A stretch of 64,000 nt of DNA from Bacteroidota bacterium (GTDB taxonomy: Bacteria > Bacteroidota > Bacteroidia > Bacteroidales > NBLH01), in contig JANYKN010000042.1 of the NCBI GenBank assembly GCA_025361565.1, positions 1 to 64,000 of the forward strand. The letters are read 5' to 3'. The translations under genes and the position numbers were made by a program. The notes under the pieces were generated by a model. It was given only the letters and a program-made list of their open reading frames with translations. It did not search any database and was not told the origin of the DNA. The number at the start of each line of letters is the position of its first letter. Position 1 is the first letter of the stretch. Shown piece after piece: positions 36,528-46,175 of the stretch.

Positions 36528-37634
36528 ATGAGACGAATTCTATATCTATTGATAAGCATTATTTTTAGTCAGATGGCTTTTTCCAATATGGCTTCTCCAA
36601 TAACTCGTGGTTCAATAGGTGCATCACCATTTACAAGTAAATATGTTGACATTTTGGAAGAATCCATTTTAATAATTCTCAATAAAGAATTAGGAGGAGC
36701 AAAATATATTGTTGAATATCGCATTAATTCAAGTTTAGAAGGAGTACAGATTCCTTTACTTTTCTATGCGTTCGATTATAAAAATGATTTTAAAATTTGG
36801 ATAGATGGTAAAGAAGTGGAGTTAAAGCCTCTTCCGGTTGAATTTCAGAAGGTGGACGGCGTTTTATTTAACAATTTTAATTATTTATATAAAGATACTT
36901 TAAATAATACTATTGATGCTTTTACACAGGAAACACTTGGCGGCGATTTTTATGTTAGCCTTAGCGATTTAATATATTTTGAAACTAATATTGGAAAAGG
37001 AGAACACCTGATAAAGGTTGAATACAATGCCCAGGAATGGATCAACGGAAGCGATTGGGTTAATGAATACAGCCTCAGATATGCTCTTTCGCCTGCAAAG
37101 TTTTGGAAATCATATGGAAAATTAAAGATAACATTGGATGCTAAAGGTTGCAAATATAAGATTTCAACCAATTTAGGTAATCCTACTAGTGGTTCTTTGG
37201 ATTCTATTGCAATCTGGAATTTTAATAAATTGCCGGCTGATATCATTTCTATTGATTATAACCCAGAAATAAGTGTATTTGCAAAAGCCCTGATAGATGC
37301 TGGTCCCGGAGGATTGGGACTAGTTTTTTTTGTTATATTAATCATTTTGCATGTTTTGTATATAATAAGTTATCGAAGGAAATCAATAGAGAAGCGATTT
37401 TCGTGGGTAATGATAACTGGTAGTTTTTTAGTTCCTGCGCTTGCAATTATTTCATTTATATTGTTTTATCCAATGATTGATGCTTTAATTGGCCAACATG
37501 CAAGTGAAAGGCATGGATATTATTTTCTAATCATTTTAGTCTACCCTTTTGTTGCTCCAGTTTACCTTTTAATTATGTGGCTAACTGATAGATTCTATAA
37601 AAGATATTTAGTTAGGATGAATGAAATTATTTAA
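36528..37634 (+). CDS. Unknown exported membrane protein
   Basis: I do not recognise this 368-residue protein. It has a signal peptide (LYLLISIIFSQMAFS), then about 230 residues of beta-rich extracytoplasmic sequence (VEYRINSSLEGVQIPLLFYAFDY, FKIWIDGKEVELKPLP, HLIKVEYNAQEW, WNFNKLPADIISIDY), and then three membrane helices (GLGLVFFVILIILHVLYII, WVMITGSFLVPALAIISFILF, YYFLIILVYPFVAPVYLLIMWL). The layout resembles a periplasmic sensor or decoration domain tied to the membrane. It converges with cmk, three bases apart, so their terminators must overlap or be shared. No functional hint comes from neighbours. Confidence 0.6.
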   Translation: MRRILYLLISIIFSQMAFSNMASPITRGSIGASPFTSKYVDILEESILIILNKELGGAKYIVEYRINSSLEGVQIPLLFYAFDYKNDFKIWIDGKEVELKPLPVEFQKVDGVLFNNFNYLYKDTLNNTIDAFTQETLGGDFYVSLSDLIYFETNIGKGEHLIKVEYNAQEWINGSDWVNEYSLRYALSPAKFWKSYGKLKITLDAKGCKYKISTNLGNPTSGSLDSIAIWNFNKLPADIISIDYNPEISVFAKALIDAGPGGLGLVFFVILIILHVLYIISYRRKSIEKRFSWVMITGSFLVPALAIISFILFYPMIDALIGQHASERHGYYFLIILVYPFVAPVYLLIMWLTDRFYKRYLVRMNEII

Positions 37635-37636
37635 TT

Positions 37637-38335
37637 CTATAAACTGAATTTTTCCTTTAGAATGTCCATTACCCATGTAAGTTGCTCTTCTCTTGAAAGA
37701 TAGCTGTTGTCCAACACGACAGCATCTTCTGCTTTTTTTAGTGGGCTTATTTCGCGGTTTTGATCAATATAATCCCTTTTTTCAACATTGGCCAAAACTT
37801 CTTCAAAAGATACTTTATCACCTTTTGCAATCATTTCGTCGTATCTTCTCTGAGCCCGGACCTTTGGGCTTGCAGTCATGAAAATTTTGAGTTCAGCTTT
37901 TGGAAAAACTACAGTTCCTATATCACGACCATCCATTACTATTCGTTTATTTGAACCCATTGCTTGCTGTAAAAAAACCAGTTTTTCCCTTACAAAATCA
38001 AGTTCACTGATATAGCTTACCAGGTTTGAAACCTCTATGGAACGGATTTCAGCCTCCACATTTTCATTGTTCATGTAGGTCTCCTGAATTCCCTCCTTGT
38101 TGTATTTGAAGCTGATTGTCAATGATTCGATTACTTCTTTCAATGTTGAGATATTTATGTCTTTACCTTCAATTAGTTTTTTCCTCATTGCAAGAAGTGT
38201 AACTACACGATACATAGCACCACTATCAATATAAGTAAATCCGATTTGTTTAGCTACAGCTTTGGCAACTGTGCTTTTCCCACATGATGAGTGGCCATCG
38301 AATGCAATGATGATATCTTTTATTTTTAGTTCCAT
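37637..38335 (-). CDS. cmk: Cytidylate kinase
   Basis: Phosphorylates CMP and dCMP to the diphosphates with ATP. The P-loop is FDGHSSCGKSTVAKAVA near the N-terminus; next come YIDSGAMYRVVTLLA, the CMP-binding phrase VMDGRDIGTVVFPKAELKIFMTASPKVRAQRR and the closing DRxxISPLKKAEDAVVLDNSYLS-like segment. Length 232 is normal for bacterial Cmk with the NMP-binding insertion. It lies 70 bases downstream of the glutamine synthetase gene on the same strand, but a hairpin between them suggests separate transcripts. Confidence 0.95.
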   Translation of the reverse strand: MELKIKDIIIAFDGHSSCGKSTVAKAVAKQIGFTYIDSGAMYRVVTLLAMRKKLIEGKDINISTLKEVIESLTISFKYNKEGIQETYMNNENVEAEIRSIEVSNLVSYISELDFVREKLVFLQQAMGSNKRIVMDGRDIGTVVFPKAELKIFMTASPKVRAQRRYDEMIAKGDKVSFEEVLANVEKRDYIDQNREISPLKKAEDAVVLDNSYLSREEQLTWVMDILKEKFSL

Positions 38336-38352
38336 AATATGTGTATTTAAGC

Positions 38353-38380
38353 AATAAGGCCGTCAAGAGACAGCCTTATT
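38353..38380 (-). terminator. Hairpin after the glutamine synthetase gene
   Basis: AATAAGGC (38353-38360) and GCCTTATT (38373-38380) form an 8-base stem that extends inward by a wobble pair and GTC/GAC to a 4-base loop. It follows the stop codon of the glutamine synthetase gene by about 25 bases. No strong T-run follows, so termination may be partial and allow read-through into cmk. Confidence 0.5.
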
Positions 38381-38406
38381 AAGTGTAAAAATAACAAAAT
38401 TTCTGA

Positions 38407-39912
38407 TTAATCGCAATGAATATATTCTGCTACAAGCTTTGCAATAATTTCGTTTTTGCCATATAATCTTTCGCTTAAATCTTTGTCATCGAACAATTTA
38501 AGACGATTAATGATGCGATTTATAGTGCCAGGAGGAAAAATATTGTTTTCTTCAAAAATTGCTCTTTGTTTTTCAAGACATTCAGCAGATTCAAAGCATG
38601 ATTGAGGTAAATGATTCAATCTTTTTAGAATTGCTTTGTTGGCCTCATCAAAAATATTAACATCCACATATAAATTTTTCGCTTGTTCCAGGGAATCCTT
38701 GTCCAATAATCCTTTTTTTGTACCGATGATTAAACCGGCCATTAAATGGTGCAAATCAGCTGAACCATCAGGTGCTCTGAATTCAACCGTCTGCTTACCA
38801 GGGATATATGGTATTTCGCCTTTTTCCTGTGGATTTGCATTTTTAATCATATTTGTTTTGGCAACCCAGCCAAGAGGCACCCTAACCAAAACCGAACGGT
38901 TGGTATCACCCCAGCAAACCATTGTTGGCGCTTCTTGATGTGGAACCAGTCTGAGATAGGATAGGGGTATTGTATTTCCAAATGAAGTTAGTGCAGGTGC
39001 AATACTTAGAATACCTGCCATTGTTTTTTTTGCGACATCACTCAATTGATAGTCTTCAATCATTTTGTTTTCACCGTCTTTTTCAAGCAACATATGTATG
39101 TGAAGTCCACTTCCAGCCTTTCCAACAGTAATTTTTGGGGCAAAACTAATCTGGACGTTGTATTTCTGTCCCAACATACGCAAAATCCATTTGGCAATAA
39201 TGAGTTGATCAACAGCATCTTCTGCATCAACCGGGTTAAATTCTATTTCATGTTGTTCATAATCAAGCGTATCGGTAGAAAAATTGCCAACTTCAGAATG
39301 TCCATATTTAATTTTCCCTCCTGATTGGGCTATTAGTTTCATGGCTTCAACCCTGAGAGTTTCCCATTTTGTAAAAGGCATTGAATTGTGATAGCCTTTT
39401 TGATCAGGAGTTGGATAAATAGAACCTTTTTCGCTTGATACGTAATATTCAAGCTCACCCATGGCTTTAAAAGTGAAACCTGTAGTGGCTTTAAAATCTT
39501 CGTGTGCTTTTTTAAGAATATATTCCGGGGCACTTTCAAGTGGTTGACCATCAGAAGTATAAAATGAACACAATAAATCAAGTGCCGGTGATTCTGAAAA
39601 CGGGTTAACAAATGCAGTCTTGAAACGTGGTATTACATATAAATCGCTTCTTCCTGCCTGGATGTATGAAAACAAACTTGAGCCATCAACACGTTCTCCG
39701 GTAGATAACACGGAATCAAGATATTCTTTGCTGGTAATTACAAAATTTAAAGTTTTTAATTTTCCGTCTTCACCAACATATCTGAAATTAAGCAATTCAA
39801 TTCCATTTTCATCTATAAATTGAATAATATCATGTTTAGTAAACTCTTCGGCTGGCTTTTTAATATGGCGCACCAGTTTATTAGGATTTAATAATACTTC
39901 TCTTTCTTTCAT
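38407..39912 (-). CDS. glnA: Glutamine synthetase
   Basis: Makes glutamine from glutamate, ammonia and ATP in the cytoplasm. The protein has 501 residues and the order of GSI enzymes: N-terminal beta-grasp (KTLNFVITSKEYLDSVLSTGERVDGSSLF), the catalytic core with FKAMGELEYYV, HSEVGNFSTDTLDYEQHEIEFNPVDAEDAVDQL, the ATP-site GSGLHIHMLL, SYLRLVPHQEAPTMVCWGDTNRSVLVRVP and VEFRAPDGSADLHHLMAGLIIG. It lacks the NLYDLP adenylylation motif that I would expect near the C-terminus of the GSI-beta form, so control by adenylylation is unlikely. A -7-like TACTTTTG box lies 133 bases upstream. Confidence 0.92.
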   Translation of the reverse strand: MKEREVLLNPNKLVRHIKKPAEEFTKHDIIQFIDENGIELLNFRYVGEDGKLKTLNFVITSKEYLDSVLSTGERVDGSSLFSYIQAGRSDLYVIPRFKTAFVNPFSESPALDLLCSFYTSDGQPLESAPEYILKKAHEDFKATTGFTFKAMGELEYYVSSEKGSIYPTPDQKGYHNSMPFTKWETLRVEAMKLIAQSGGKIKYGHSEVGNFSTDTLDYEQHEIEFNPVDAEDAVDQLIIAKWILRMLGQKYNVQISFAPKITVGKAGSGLHIHMLLEKDGENKMIEDYQLSDVAKKTMAGILSIAPALTSFGNTIPLSYLRLVPHQEAPTMVCWGDTNRSVLVRVPLGWVAKTNMIKNANPQEKGEIPYIPGKQTVEFRAPDGSADLHHLMAGLIIGTKKGLLDKDSLEQAKNLYVDVNIFDEANKAILKRLNHLPQSCFESAECLEKQRAIFEENNIFPPGTINRIINRLKLFDDKDLSERLYGKNEIIAKLVAEYIHCD

Positions 39913-40044
39913 ACTTTTTATTTAAATTGTTTTTACGTTAACATTGAACATCCATGTCTATGGTTTATATTTAGATCAATTTTTTTTCGACTTGGATGGA
40001 TCATTTTAATAAGATGATATTTTGAATATTATTTTATACATTGT

Positions 40045-40052
40045 CAAAAGTA
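40045..40052 (-). promoter_or_regulatory. Possible -7 box upstream of the glutamine synthetase gene
   Basis: On the minus strand this reads TACTTTTG, matching TAnnTTTG, 133 bases before the start codon. No TTG is found at the right distance upstream, so the call is weak. A 5' leader of about 125 bases would result. Confidence 0.35.
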
Positions 40053-40196
40053 TAACAAATTCGATTGTATAGATATGATTAATCTCAGTTAAGATTAATT
40101 AGTTTATAATTAGCATGATAAGTAAGTTGTTATTCATAAGATTAGCAGACTTGAAATTTTCAAATATCAAATTAATGCTTTTATATCTGAAATAAA

Positions 40197-41126
40197 TTGG
40201 ACAAGAAAAGAATTGAAAATATTGTAAAAGCTTCGTGGGTTGCTGTTGTTGGAAATGCAATACTTGCGATTACCAAAATATTTATTGGAATAATATCCGG
40301 AAGTTTGGCTGTATTAGCCGATGGCATAGATTCAGCCAGCGATATTATCACTTCATTAATTACATTGGTTACCGGTAGAATTATTTCGCGACCACCTAAT
40401 ATTAAATATCCATATGGTTATACCAGGGCTGATACCATTGCTGCAAAATTTTTATCATTTATTATTTTTTTTGCAGGTGCGCAAATGGCCATTTCCTCTA
40501 TAAAACTTTTGCTCAACCCTGTAAAATCTGAATTACCGGCTTCCATAGCACTATATGTAACAGGTTTCTCTATTTTAGGTAAACTATTATTGTCAAGATA
40601 TTTAAAAAAAGAAGGTGAACGACTCAACAGCCTTATGCTAATAGCAAATGCACGGAATATGAAAAACGATGTATTGATTTCATGCTCTGTGCTTATTGGA
40701 TTGGTCTTTACCATTTATTTAAAAATACCGGTATTGGATAGTTTAACGGCCTTGTTTGTCAGTTTCTGGATTATTAAAATTTCTTTCGAATTGTTTGGAA
40801 AAACCAATGAGGAATTGATGGAAGGAAATTCGGATCCAAAGATATATAAAGATATTTTTGGGGCAGTTTCGAAAGTTTATCATGCTTTTAATCCTCATCG
40901 TTTAAGAGTTCGCAGGCTTGGTAATTTACTTATTGTTGAAATGGATATTGAAGTAGATGCAAACATGACAGTGAAGGAATCGCACGTTATTGCAATGGAT
41001 GTTGAGAAATCAATTAAAGAAGATATACAAAATGTTTATGATATTATGATTCATATTGAGCCACTTGGCAACGAAGAGGAAGAAAGATATGGAGTATCAG
41101 AAACCGAATTAAATAAACTGAATTAA
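40197..41126 (+). CDS. Cation diffusion facilitator metal exporter (FieF-like)
   Basis: A 309-residue CDF transporter that exchanges divalent metal for protons across the inner membrane. It appears to start at the TTG at 40197; no in-frame ATG lies near. Helix 2 has LADGIDSASDIITS, the usual two aspartates. In helix 5 the expected His-x3-Asp appears as ARNMKNDVLIS, with Asn in place of His, so the transport site is DD/ND rather than the DD/HD of FieF. This points away from a typical zinc exporter, but the metal cannot be assigned. A cytoplasmic domain ends the protein (LLIVEMDIEVDANMTVKESH). A second CDF gene follows at once. Confidence 0.88.
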   Translation: MDKKRIENIVKASWVAVVGNAILAITKIFIGIISGSLAVLADGIDSASDIITSLITLVTGRIISRPPNIKYPYGYTRADTIAAKFLSFIIFFAGAQMAISSIKLLLNPVKSELPASIALYVTGFSILGKLLLSRYLKKEGERLNSLMLIANARNMKNDVLISCSVLIGLVFTIYLKIPVLDSLTALFVSFWIIKISFELFGKTNEELMEGNSDPKIYKDIFGAVSKVYHAFNPHRLRVRRLGNLLIVEMDIEVDANMTVKESHVIAMDVEKSIKEDIQNVYDIMIHIEPLGNEEEERYGVSETELNKLN

Positions 41127-41127
41127 G

Positions 41128-42066
41128 ATGAGGGAACATCAACATAATTCAAATCAGGGGCATATGCATGAACACCATAATAATATTAATGGACGTAATC
41201 TTTTTATAACCATATGTCTGAATGTGCTAATCACACTTTTTCAGGTAGTGGGAGCCATTATTTCAGGCAGTTTATCCTTGTTGTCTGACGCAATGCATAA
41301 TTTAAGTGATGTTTTTGCTTTAATTATAAGTTGGATAGCTGAAAGGCTTTCGACAAGGAAAAGTACCGGATCAAAAACATTTGGATACAAACGGGCTGAA
41401 ATTTTGGCAGCATTGATTAATTCAGCCACTTTAATTATAATTGCCGTATTTTTAATCCGCGAAGCATTTGTAAGGATAATCTACAGTTCCAATGTGATAA
41501 TTAAAGGCGAATGGGTGATCGGATTGGCTGCACTTGGAATTCTGGCAAATGGAATTAGTGCACTGGTTTTAAAAAATCATACCCATGACAGTCTGAACAT
41601 GAAATCGGCTTATTTGCATTTGTTTTCAGATATGCTTTCATCCATTGCTGTTCTGGTTGGAGGCATTTTTATAGTTTTGAAACAAATCTATTGGATTGAT
41701 TCCGTTTTGACCATACTTATAGGCTTTTATCTGCTGTATTCGAGTTGGGGCATTTTTTTCAGTAGCCTTAAAATACTCATGCAGTTTACGCCAAAAGGCA
41801 TTGATACACTTGATATCAAACATCAGCTTGAAATGATTAAAGATGTTCGAAATGTGCATCATATTCATATTTGGAACCTCAACGACAGGCAAATACATTT
41901 TGAATGTCATGCCGATTTGTGTCGAGATATTTCGATTAGTGAAATTGGTCCTATTCATGAAGAAATAAAGAAAATGCTGCAGGATAAACATGGAATCGAT
42001 CATGTTACTGTTCAGTTCGAATTTGGAAATTGTGGAGATAAGAAGTTGGATTTTATTAAAAAATAA
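41128..42066 (+). CDS. Cation diffusion facilitator, CzcD/ZitB-like zinc exporter
   Basis: A 312-residue CDF protein. The N-terminus is rich in His (EHQHNSNQGHMHEHHNN), a metal-binding tail of zinc CDFs. Helix 2 has LLSDAMHNLSDVFAL and helix 5 has YLHLFSDMLSSIAVL, giving the HxxxD/HxxxD zinc-type site. The cytoplasmic domain contains NVHHIHIWNLNDRQIHFECHADL. It starts one base after the previous CDF gene stop codon, so the two are co-transcribed but carry different transport-site residues. Zinc, cobalt or cadmium are likely substrates. Confidence 0.9.
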   Translation: MREHQHNSNQGHMHEHHNNINGRNLFITICLNVLITLFQVVGAIISGSLSLLSDAMHNLSDVFALIISWIAERLSTRKSTGSKTFGYKRAEILAALINSATLIIIAVFLIREAFVRIIYSSNVIIKGEWVIGLAALGILANGISALVLKNHTHDSLNMKSAYLHLFSDMLSSIAVLVGGIFIVLKQIYWIDSVLTILIGFYLLYSSWGIFFSSLKILMQFTPKGIDTLDIKHQLEMIKDVRNVHHIHIWNLNDRQIHFECHADLCRDISISEIGPIHEEIKKMLQDKHGIDHVTVQFEFGNCGDKKLDFIKK

Positions 42067-42217
42067 ACCATGGAGATTTCCTGGTTAACTGAAAACTTAT
42101 TATATTTCAGGGTGTTGCTTTTCATTTACATAATGTCAAGCATGTATTAATTTCCCAGTTCAAAAAAAATAACTATTTTAGTTCGATTTTAAAAATTATC
42201 ATTCATAAGCAATATTT

Positions 42218-43549
42218 ATGATTAAAATTATCGATAAATTTTTTTCTAAAAACAGAACAGAAGAGCTGTCTTTTCCTGATGAGCCCAATGTACTTTTTGG
42301 AAGATTTACAGACCAGAATAAGACCAAGGAGCAATATGAAAGTTGGGATAAATCAAAAAGTTTGTATAAAGAAAAGAAATACCTTGAAGCTTTTTATGAA
42401 TTTTTCAACTATTTAAAAGATAGAAATTTAGATAATGTAACTTATACAAAAGAGGAATCAAAAATAAGTTTTACCATCATTCAGGGATCTAAAATAGTTA
42501 CTGGTACAATTAATAATCGTGAGGTTCAGGCTGAGGCCGAGGTTGTGCGTTTCGACAAGCTGGATGTTCCCGTTATGCGAAAACTTTTACAAGAAAACTA
42601 CTATCTATATTTCAGTAAATTTGCTATTAAAAATGATATTTATACATTGAAATATTTTTCACCAATCGAAGATGCCCATCCATCCACCTTATATTATGCA
42701 TTAAAAGAGTTGGCAACTGAGGCTGATATGTATGATGATGTTTTGGTGGAGGAATTTGATTCGTTACAAGCCATTAATATCGATCATATTGAAAAAATTA
42801 CGGAAAGTGAAATAAGAATTAAGCTCAAGTACTTCAGAAAATGGATTGAGGAAACCTTGAAGCGCATCAAAGAAATTGATTCAGACCAATTTACAGGTTC
42901 AGTTTCATACAATCTGCTAAATCTGGCATTTAAAATTTATTATCTGCTTACACCCGAAGGTAAATTATTGGATGATATTCGTTATATACAAGGAATTTTT
43001 TACGAAGATGATGGAAGTACTGTCAATGAAAAGAACCATAGGATGGTTGAAGAATTCAGAAATTTTCAGCAAAAATCAGATGACGAAATTCTGAAATCAT
43101 TTTATAGGATAAAAGCTACTTTTGGTGTTGCTAGGCCAACTGCACATGAACATGTAGTGAATTTTATGCAGGATGAATTAGAAAAAGTAAAATGGTATGT
43201 TGAAAACAAACATCCTGAAATTGTAAGGCAAATGTGCGAATATATCATTTCATACACAGGTTATACTTTTGGAATGCCTTCAGTTGCAAATGATTTGTTG
43301 ATGATTGTATGGCGTGTGTTTAATCCTGAATTCTTTGCTGAATTAGGTTTTACGCATCACTTTTATGAGCCAGAAAACAATAAATTAAGCGCTGAATCCA
43401 TTAAAAAAAGAATTCACACCATGGTAAGCCATTCAAAAAAGAGGCATGTTCGTATTAGTTTTAATGCTAATAATTTGGATTTTAATAGTGTAAATGATTT
43501 TGCAATTAGCTTTATTAATGAGTTTCAAAATTTAAACTACAACTTGTAA
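42218..43549 (+). CDS. Unknown cytosolic protein with YbjN-like N-terminal region
   Basis: A 443-residue soluble protein, no signal or membrane segment. The first third (ENVLFGRFTDQNKTKEQYESWDKSKSLYKEKKYLEAFYEFF then KISFTIIQGSKIVTGTINNREVQAEAEV and MRKLLQENYYLYFSKFAIKNDIYTLKYF) resembles the type III chaperone-like fold of YbjN proteins: a strand pair, long helix and second strand pair. The remainder is alpha-helical with no motif I know. It ends one base before the HtrA-like peptidase gene, whose C-terminus has the same fold. The two proteins therefore probably act together; the task is unknown. Confidence 0.55.
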   Translation: MIKIIDKFFSKNRTEELSFPDEPNVLFGRFTDQNKTKEQYESWDKSKSLYKEKKYLEAFYEFFNYLKDRNLDNVTYTKEESKISFTIIQGSKIVTGTINNREVQAEAEVVRFDKLDVPVMRKLLQENYYLYFSKFAIKNDIYTLKYFSPIEDAHPSTLYYALKELATEADMYDDVLVEEFDSLQAINIDHIEKITESEIRIKLKYFRKWIEETLKRIKEIDSDQFTGSVSYNLLNLAFKIYYLLTPEGKLLDDIRYIQGIFYEDDGSTVNEKNHRMVEEFRNFQQKSDDEILKSFYRIKATFGVARPTAHEHVVNFMQDELEKVKWYVENKHPEIVRQMCEYIISYTGYTFGMPSVANDLLMIVWRVFNPEFFAELGFTHHFYEPENNKLSAESIKKRIHTMVSHSKKRHVRISFNANNLDFNSVNDFAISFINEFQNLNYNL

Positions 43550-43550
43550 A

Positions 43551-44639
43551 ATGAATAAACTCTACGATAATTTCAGGAACGCCATTATCCAAATTGCAAC
43601 GCCATGGGGTTCAGGAACAGGATTTTATCTTTATGAATATGATCTAATAATCACAAACTGGCATGTTGCAGAGGGAACAAAAGAAATTGTTATCAGTGGT
43701 AATAATTTTCCTAAATCAATTTCGCATTTACTTTATTCCGATCCGCTTTTTGATTTAGCGTTTATTGAAGCACCGGCAGGCATTAACACATCTAAAATTG
43801 ACCTTGGCAATAGTGATAAAATAAATGAAGGGGATAAGATAATTGCAATAGGGCATCCATATGGTTTAAAGTTTACAGCCACTCAGGGAATCATTTCAAA
43901 AGCAAAACGTAACCTGGATGGTAAAGATTATATTCAGATCGATGCTGCTATAAATCCTGGAAACAGCGGAGGCCCTCTCATTGATATAGATCAGAAAATA
44001 ATTGGTATTAATACACTTGGAATAGCCGATGGGGATAATCTTGGTTTTGCAGTGCCTGTAAATTCATTGCTACAAGCATTAAAAGATTATGCACCCTATA
44101 AAGGTAAATTTGCTTTACGTTGTCCAAGTTGTTCAAATATCACTACACGCGAAGAAGTGAAAAATTACTATTGCCCAAGTTGTGGTGATAAAATTCCTAA
44201 AGAAGAGTTGGATGGAAAAAAATATATACCGACTTCAACAGGTGAAAAGGTAGAAGAAATTATCACCAAACTGAATTATGATGTCAGGATTGCAAGGGTT
44301 GGATATAATTTTTGGGAGATTGAAGAAGGAAGTGCCATTATCCGGATTAGTTACAACGAAGAAAGTAATTACGTGATGGCATATGCAGTATTATGCCAAT
44401 TACCGAAACAGAATATTGGTCATATTTATGAATATATGCTTAAAGAAAATAATTATATCAAAGGTTTGTCCTTCAGTGTAATGCAACAAGATATTATACT
44501 TTCGATGATGCATATTTACGAAGAGGACTTGCACATTGATTCGGGAATTCAATTGTTTAAATCACTCTTTAGAAAGGCTGACGATTATGATGATATTCTG
44601 ATAGATATGGGTGCAATACCATTGAATAATGAGGATTGA
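43551..44639 (+). CDS. Cytosolic trypsin-like protease with zinc ribbon and YbjN-like tail
   Basis: A 362-residue protein with three parts. Residues 1-175 are an HtrA/DegP-type serine protease domain with the triad His38 (TNWHV), Asp68 (FDLAFIE) and Ser139 (GNSGGP). There is no signal peptide and no PDZ domain, so it should work in the cytoplasm, unlike DegP. Residues 191-211 form a zinc ribbon: CPSC, then CPSCG. The last 130 residues (VEEIITKLNYDVRIARVGYNFWEIEEGSAIIRISYNEE on) look like the YbjN chaperone-like fold. The gene starts one base after the previous gene, which shares that fold. The substrate is unknown. The triad looks intact. Confidence 0.75.
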   Translation: MNKLYDNFRNAIIQIATPWGSGTGFYLYEYDLIITNWHVAEGTKEIVISGNNFPKSISHLLYSDPLFDLAFIEAPAGINTSKIDLGNSDKINEGDKIIAIGHPYGLKFTATQGIISKAKRNLDGKDYIQIDAAINPGNSGGPLIDIDQKIIGINTLGIADGDNLGFAVPVNSLLQALKDYAPYKGKFALRCPSCSNITTREEVKNYYCPSCGDKIPKEELDGKKYIPTSTGEKVEEIITKLNYDVRIARVGYNFWEIEEGSAIIRISYNEESNYVMAYAVLCQLPKQNIGHIYEYMLKENNYIKGLSFSVMQQDIILSMMHIYEEDLHIDSGIQLFKSLFRKADDYDDILIDMGAIPLNNED

Positions 44640-44762
44640 TAAAAGGATTGAATGAAGATAAGCAAATGAATAATCATTTAAAAGGAAGCTTTATTGCTTT
44701 ATAACTTTTGCTTCAGCAATTATTCGAACCAAATTCGTTTAAGCCTTTTTAATCTCAATAGT

Positions 44763-46175
44763 CTAATATTCCTTTCCAAAGAATAAAGAAATATCAAAAT
44801 ATACGATGATAGATTCGCCATCAATGGTTTTGATATCTAAAACATCAAAAGGTTGTTTTTTATCATACATTAATGATTGTTGTATTAATTTATAGCCCGG
44901 GTAATATTGGCCCAGCCATTCATATTCCTCTGATATATTATTGACTATTACTGCATTTTTAAATGACGATCCATCTTTTTCGAGCAAAGATAGTTTATTG
45001 TTAAAGGCGCGTTTTGCCGAATTTATTTTATTGTATCCTCCAAGTACAATAATTGGTTTAACTTTGTTATTAAGTATATCCAATGTGGCATTTTTTAATT
45101 TAAGATATTCAAATTCAGTATTATATGAATAATTATGATAAATGGAAAGCGTATCGTTTTTTATCATTTTTAACATATAAGCACTGTCGCCTTGATTTAA
45201 AGCAGCTAGAGTGTCTTTTTCAGACCGGATAATAAATTCGATATTGCCTTTATTGCCCAAAATGTAGAATTTATGTTTGCAAATATAAAGTCCTTCGGAG
45301 TTTTCATCGAAGTTTTCAAAAGCCAAAACCTGTTTATCTTGCCATTTGAATTGGTCGAAACAAAACATTTGCTTCATTTGTGAGGGAAGCATCCGGTTTG
45401 AATAAGCTTTGTAAAGAATTTCTTTTAAATCAATGCTTTTGTCAAGTTCCAGCCTTTGATAATATACTTGTATTAACTTCGAAATTGCCTGATAATCATC
45501 AGAGTAAATGTTTATATACGATTCAAATGTTTTTTGTGCATCTTCGAATCGGTCTAAAAGCTGTTGAATTAAACCAATATTATAAGCACACAATTTATAT
45601 TGTTCTTCATGTGGTTCCAAATTAATCAATGCAGATTGATAGGCAGCAAGTGCATCTTCATATTTTTCTTGTTGCTGGTATATATCTGCCAAAGCCAGAT
45701 AAGCCCGAATATCGCAATTTGGTAAATGGATAGCCTTTGTAAAATATACAATGGCCGAATCCGGCTTGTTTTGAAGCAAAAATGTTTCTCCAACCAATCC
45801 ATATGTATTTGGTTCTGTTGGATTAAGTTCTATTACATACTTGAAATCCACCAGAGCCTCGTTATATTTTTTCAGGTAAAATAAAGAAAAGCCTCTGTAA
45901 AAATACATTCCTTCATCAGCTGGGCCTTTTTTTACTGCTAAATCAAAAAAACGATAGGCATTTTTATCATCTACTTTGTTGAAATAGGCCAAGCCTTTAT
46001 AATAAAGTACTTTGGAGCTAAATGATTTTATTTTTCTGGATTTATATTGGATAATTTCATCATATTTTTGCTGATCAAACAACAACTCAATTGCCAATAG
46101 ATTATCATCGATCTGAGCCGTTATTAAAGGTTTTAACGCGATGCTAAATACAAGGATTAAAATCAAATTTTTCAT
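44763..46175 (-). CDS. Tetratricopeptide repeat protein, exported
   Basis: A 470-residue protein with a signal sequence (LILVFSIALKPLITAQ) and then about seven TPR motifs between residues 20 and 260, such as KVLYYKGLAYFNKVDDKNAYRFFDLA, DEGMYFYRGFSLFYLKKYNEALVDFKYVIELNP and NTYGLVGETFLLQNKPDSAIVYFTKAIHL. The last 200 residues are a non-repeat domain I do not recognise (ending ESIIVYFDISLFFGKEY). TPR domains bind other proteins, so this is probably a periplasmic scaffold. The gene is a single unit, convergent with the protease gene. Confidence 0.75.
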   Translation of the reverse strand: MKNLILILVFSIALKPLITAQIDDNLLAIELLFDQQKYDEIIQYKSRKIKSFSSKVLYYKGLAYFNKVDDKNAYRFFDLAVKKGPADEGMYFYRGFSLFYLKKYNEALVDFKYVIELNPTEPNTYGLVGETFLLQNKPDSAIVYFTKAIHLPNCDIRAYLALADIYQQQEKYEDALAAYQSALINLEPHEEQYKLCAYNIGLIQQLLDRFEDAQKTFESYINIYSDDYQAISKLIQVYYQRLELDKSIDLKEILYKAYSNRMLPSQMKQMFCFDQFKWQDKQVLAFENFDENSEGLYICKHKFYILGNKGNIEFIIRSEKDTLAALNQGDSAYMLKMIKNDTLSIYHNYSYNTEFEYLKLKNATLDILNNKVKPIIVLGGYNKINSAKRAFNNKLSLLEKDGSSFKNAVIVNNISEEYEWLGQYYPGYKLIQQSLMYDKKQPFDVLDIKTIDGESIIVYFDISLFFGKEY

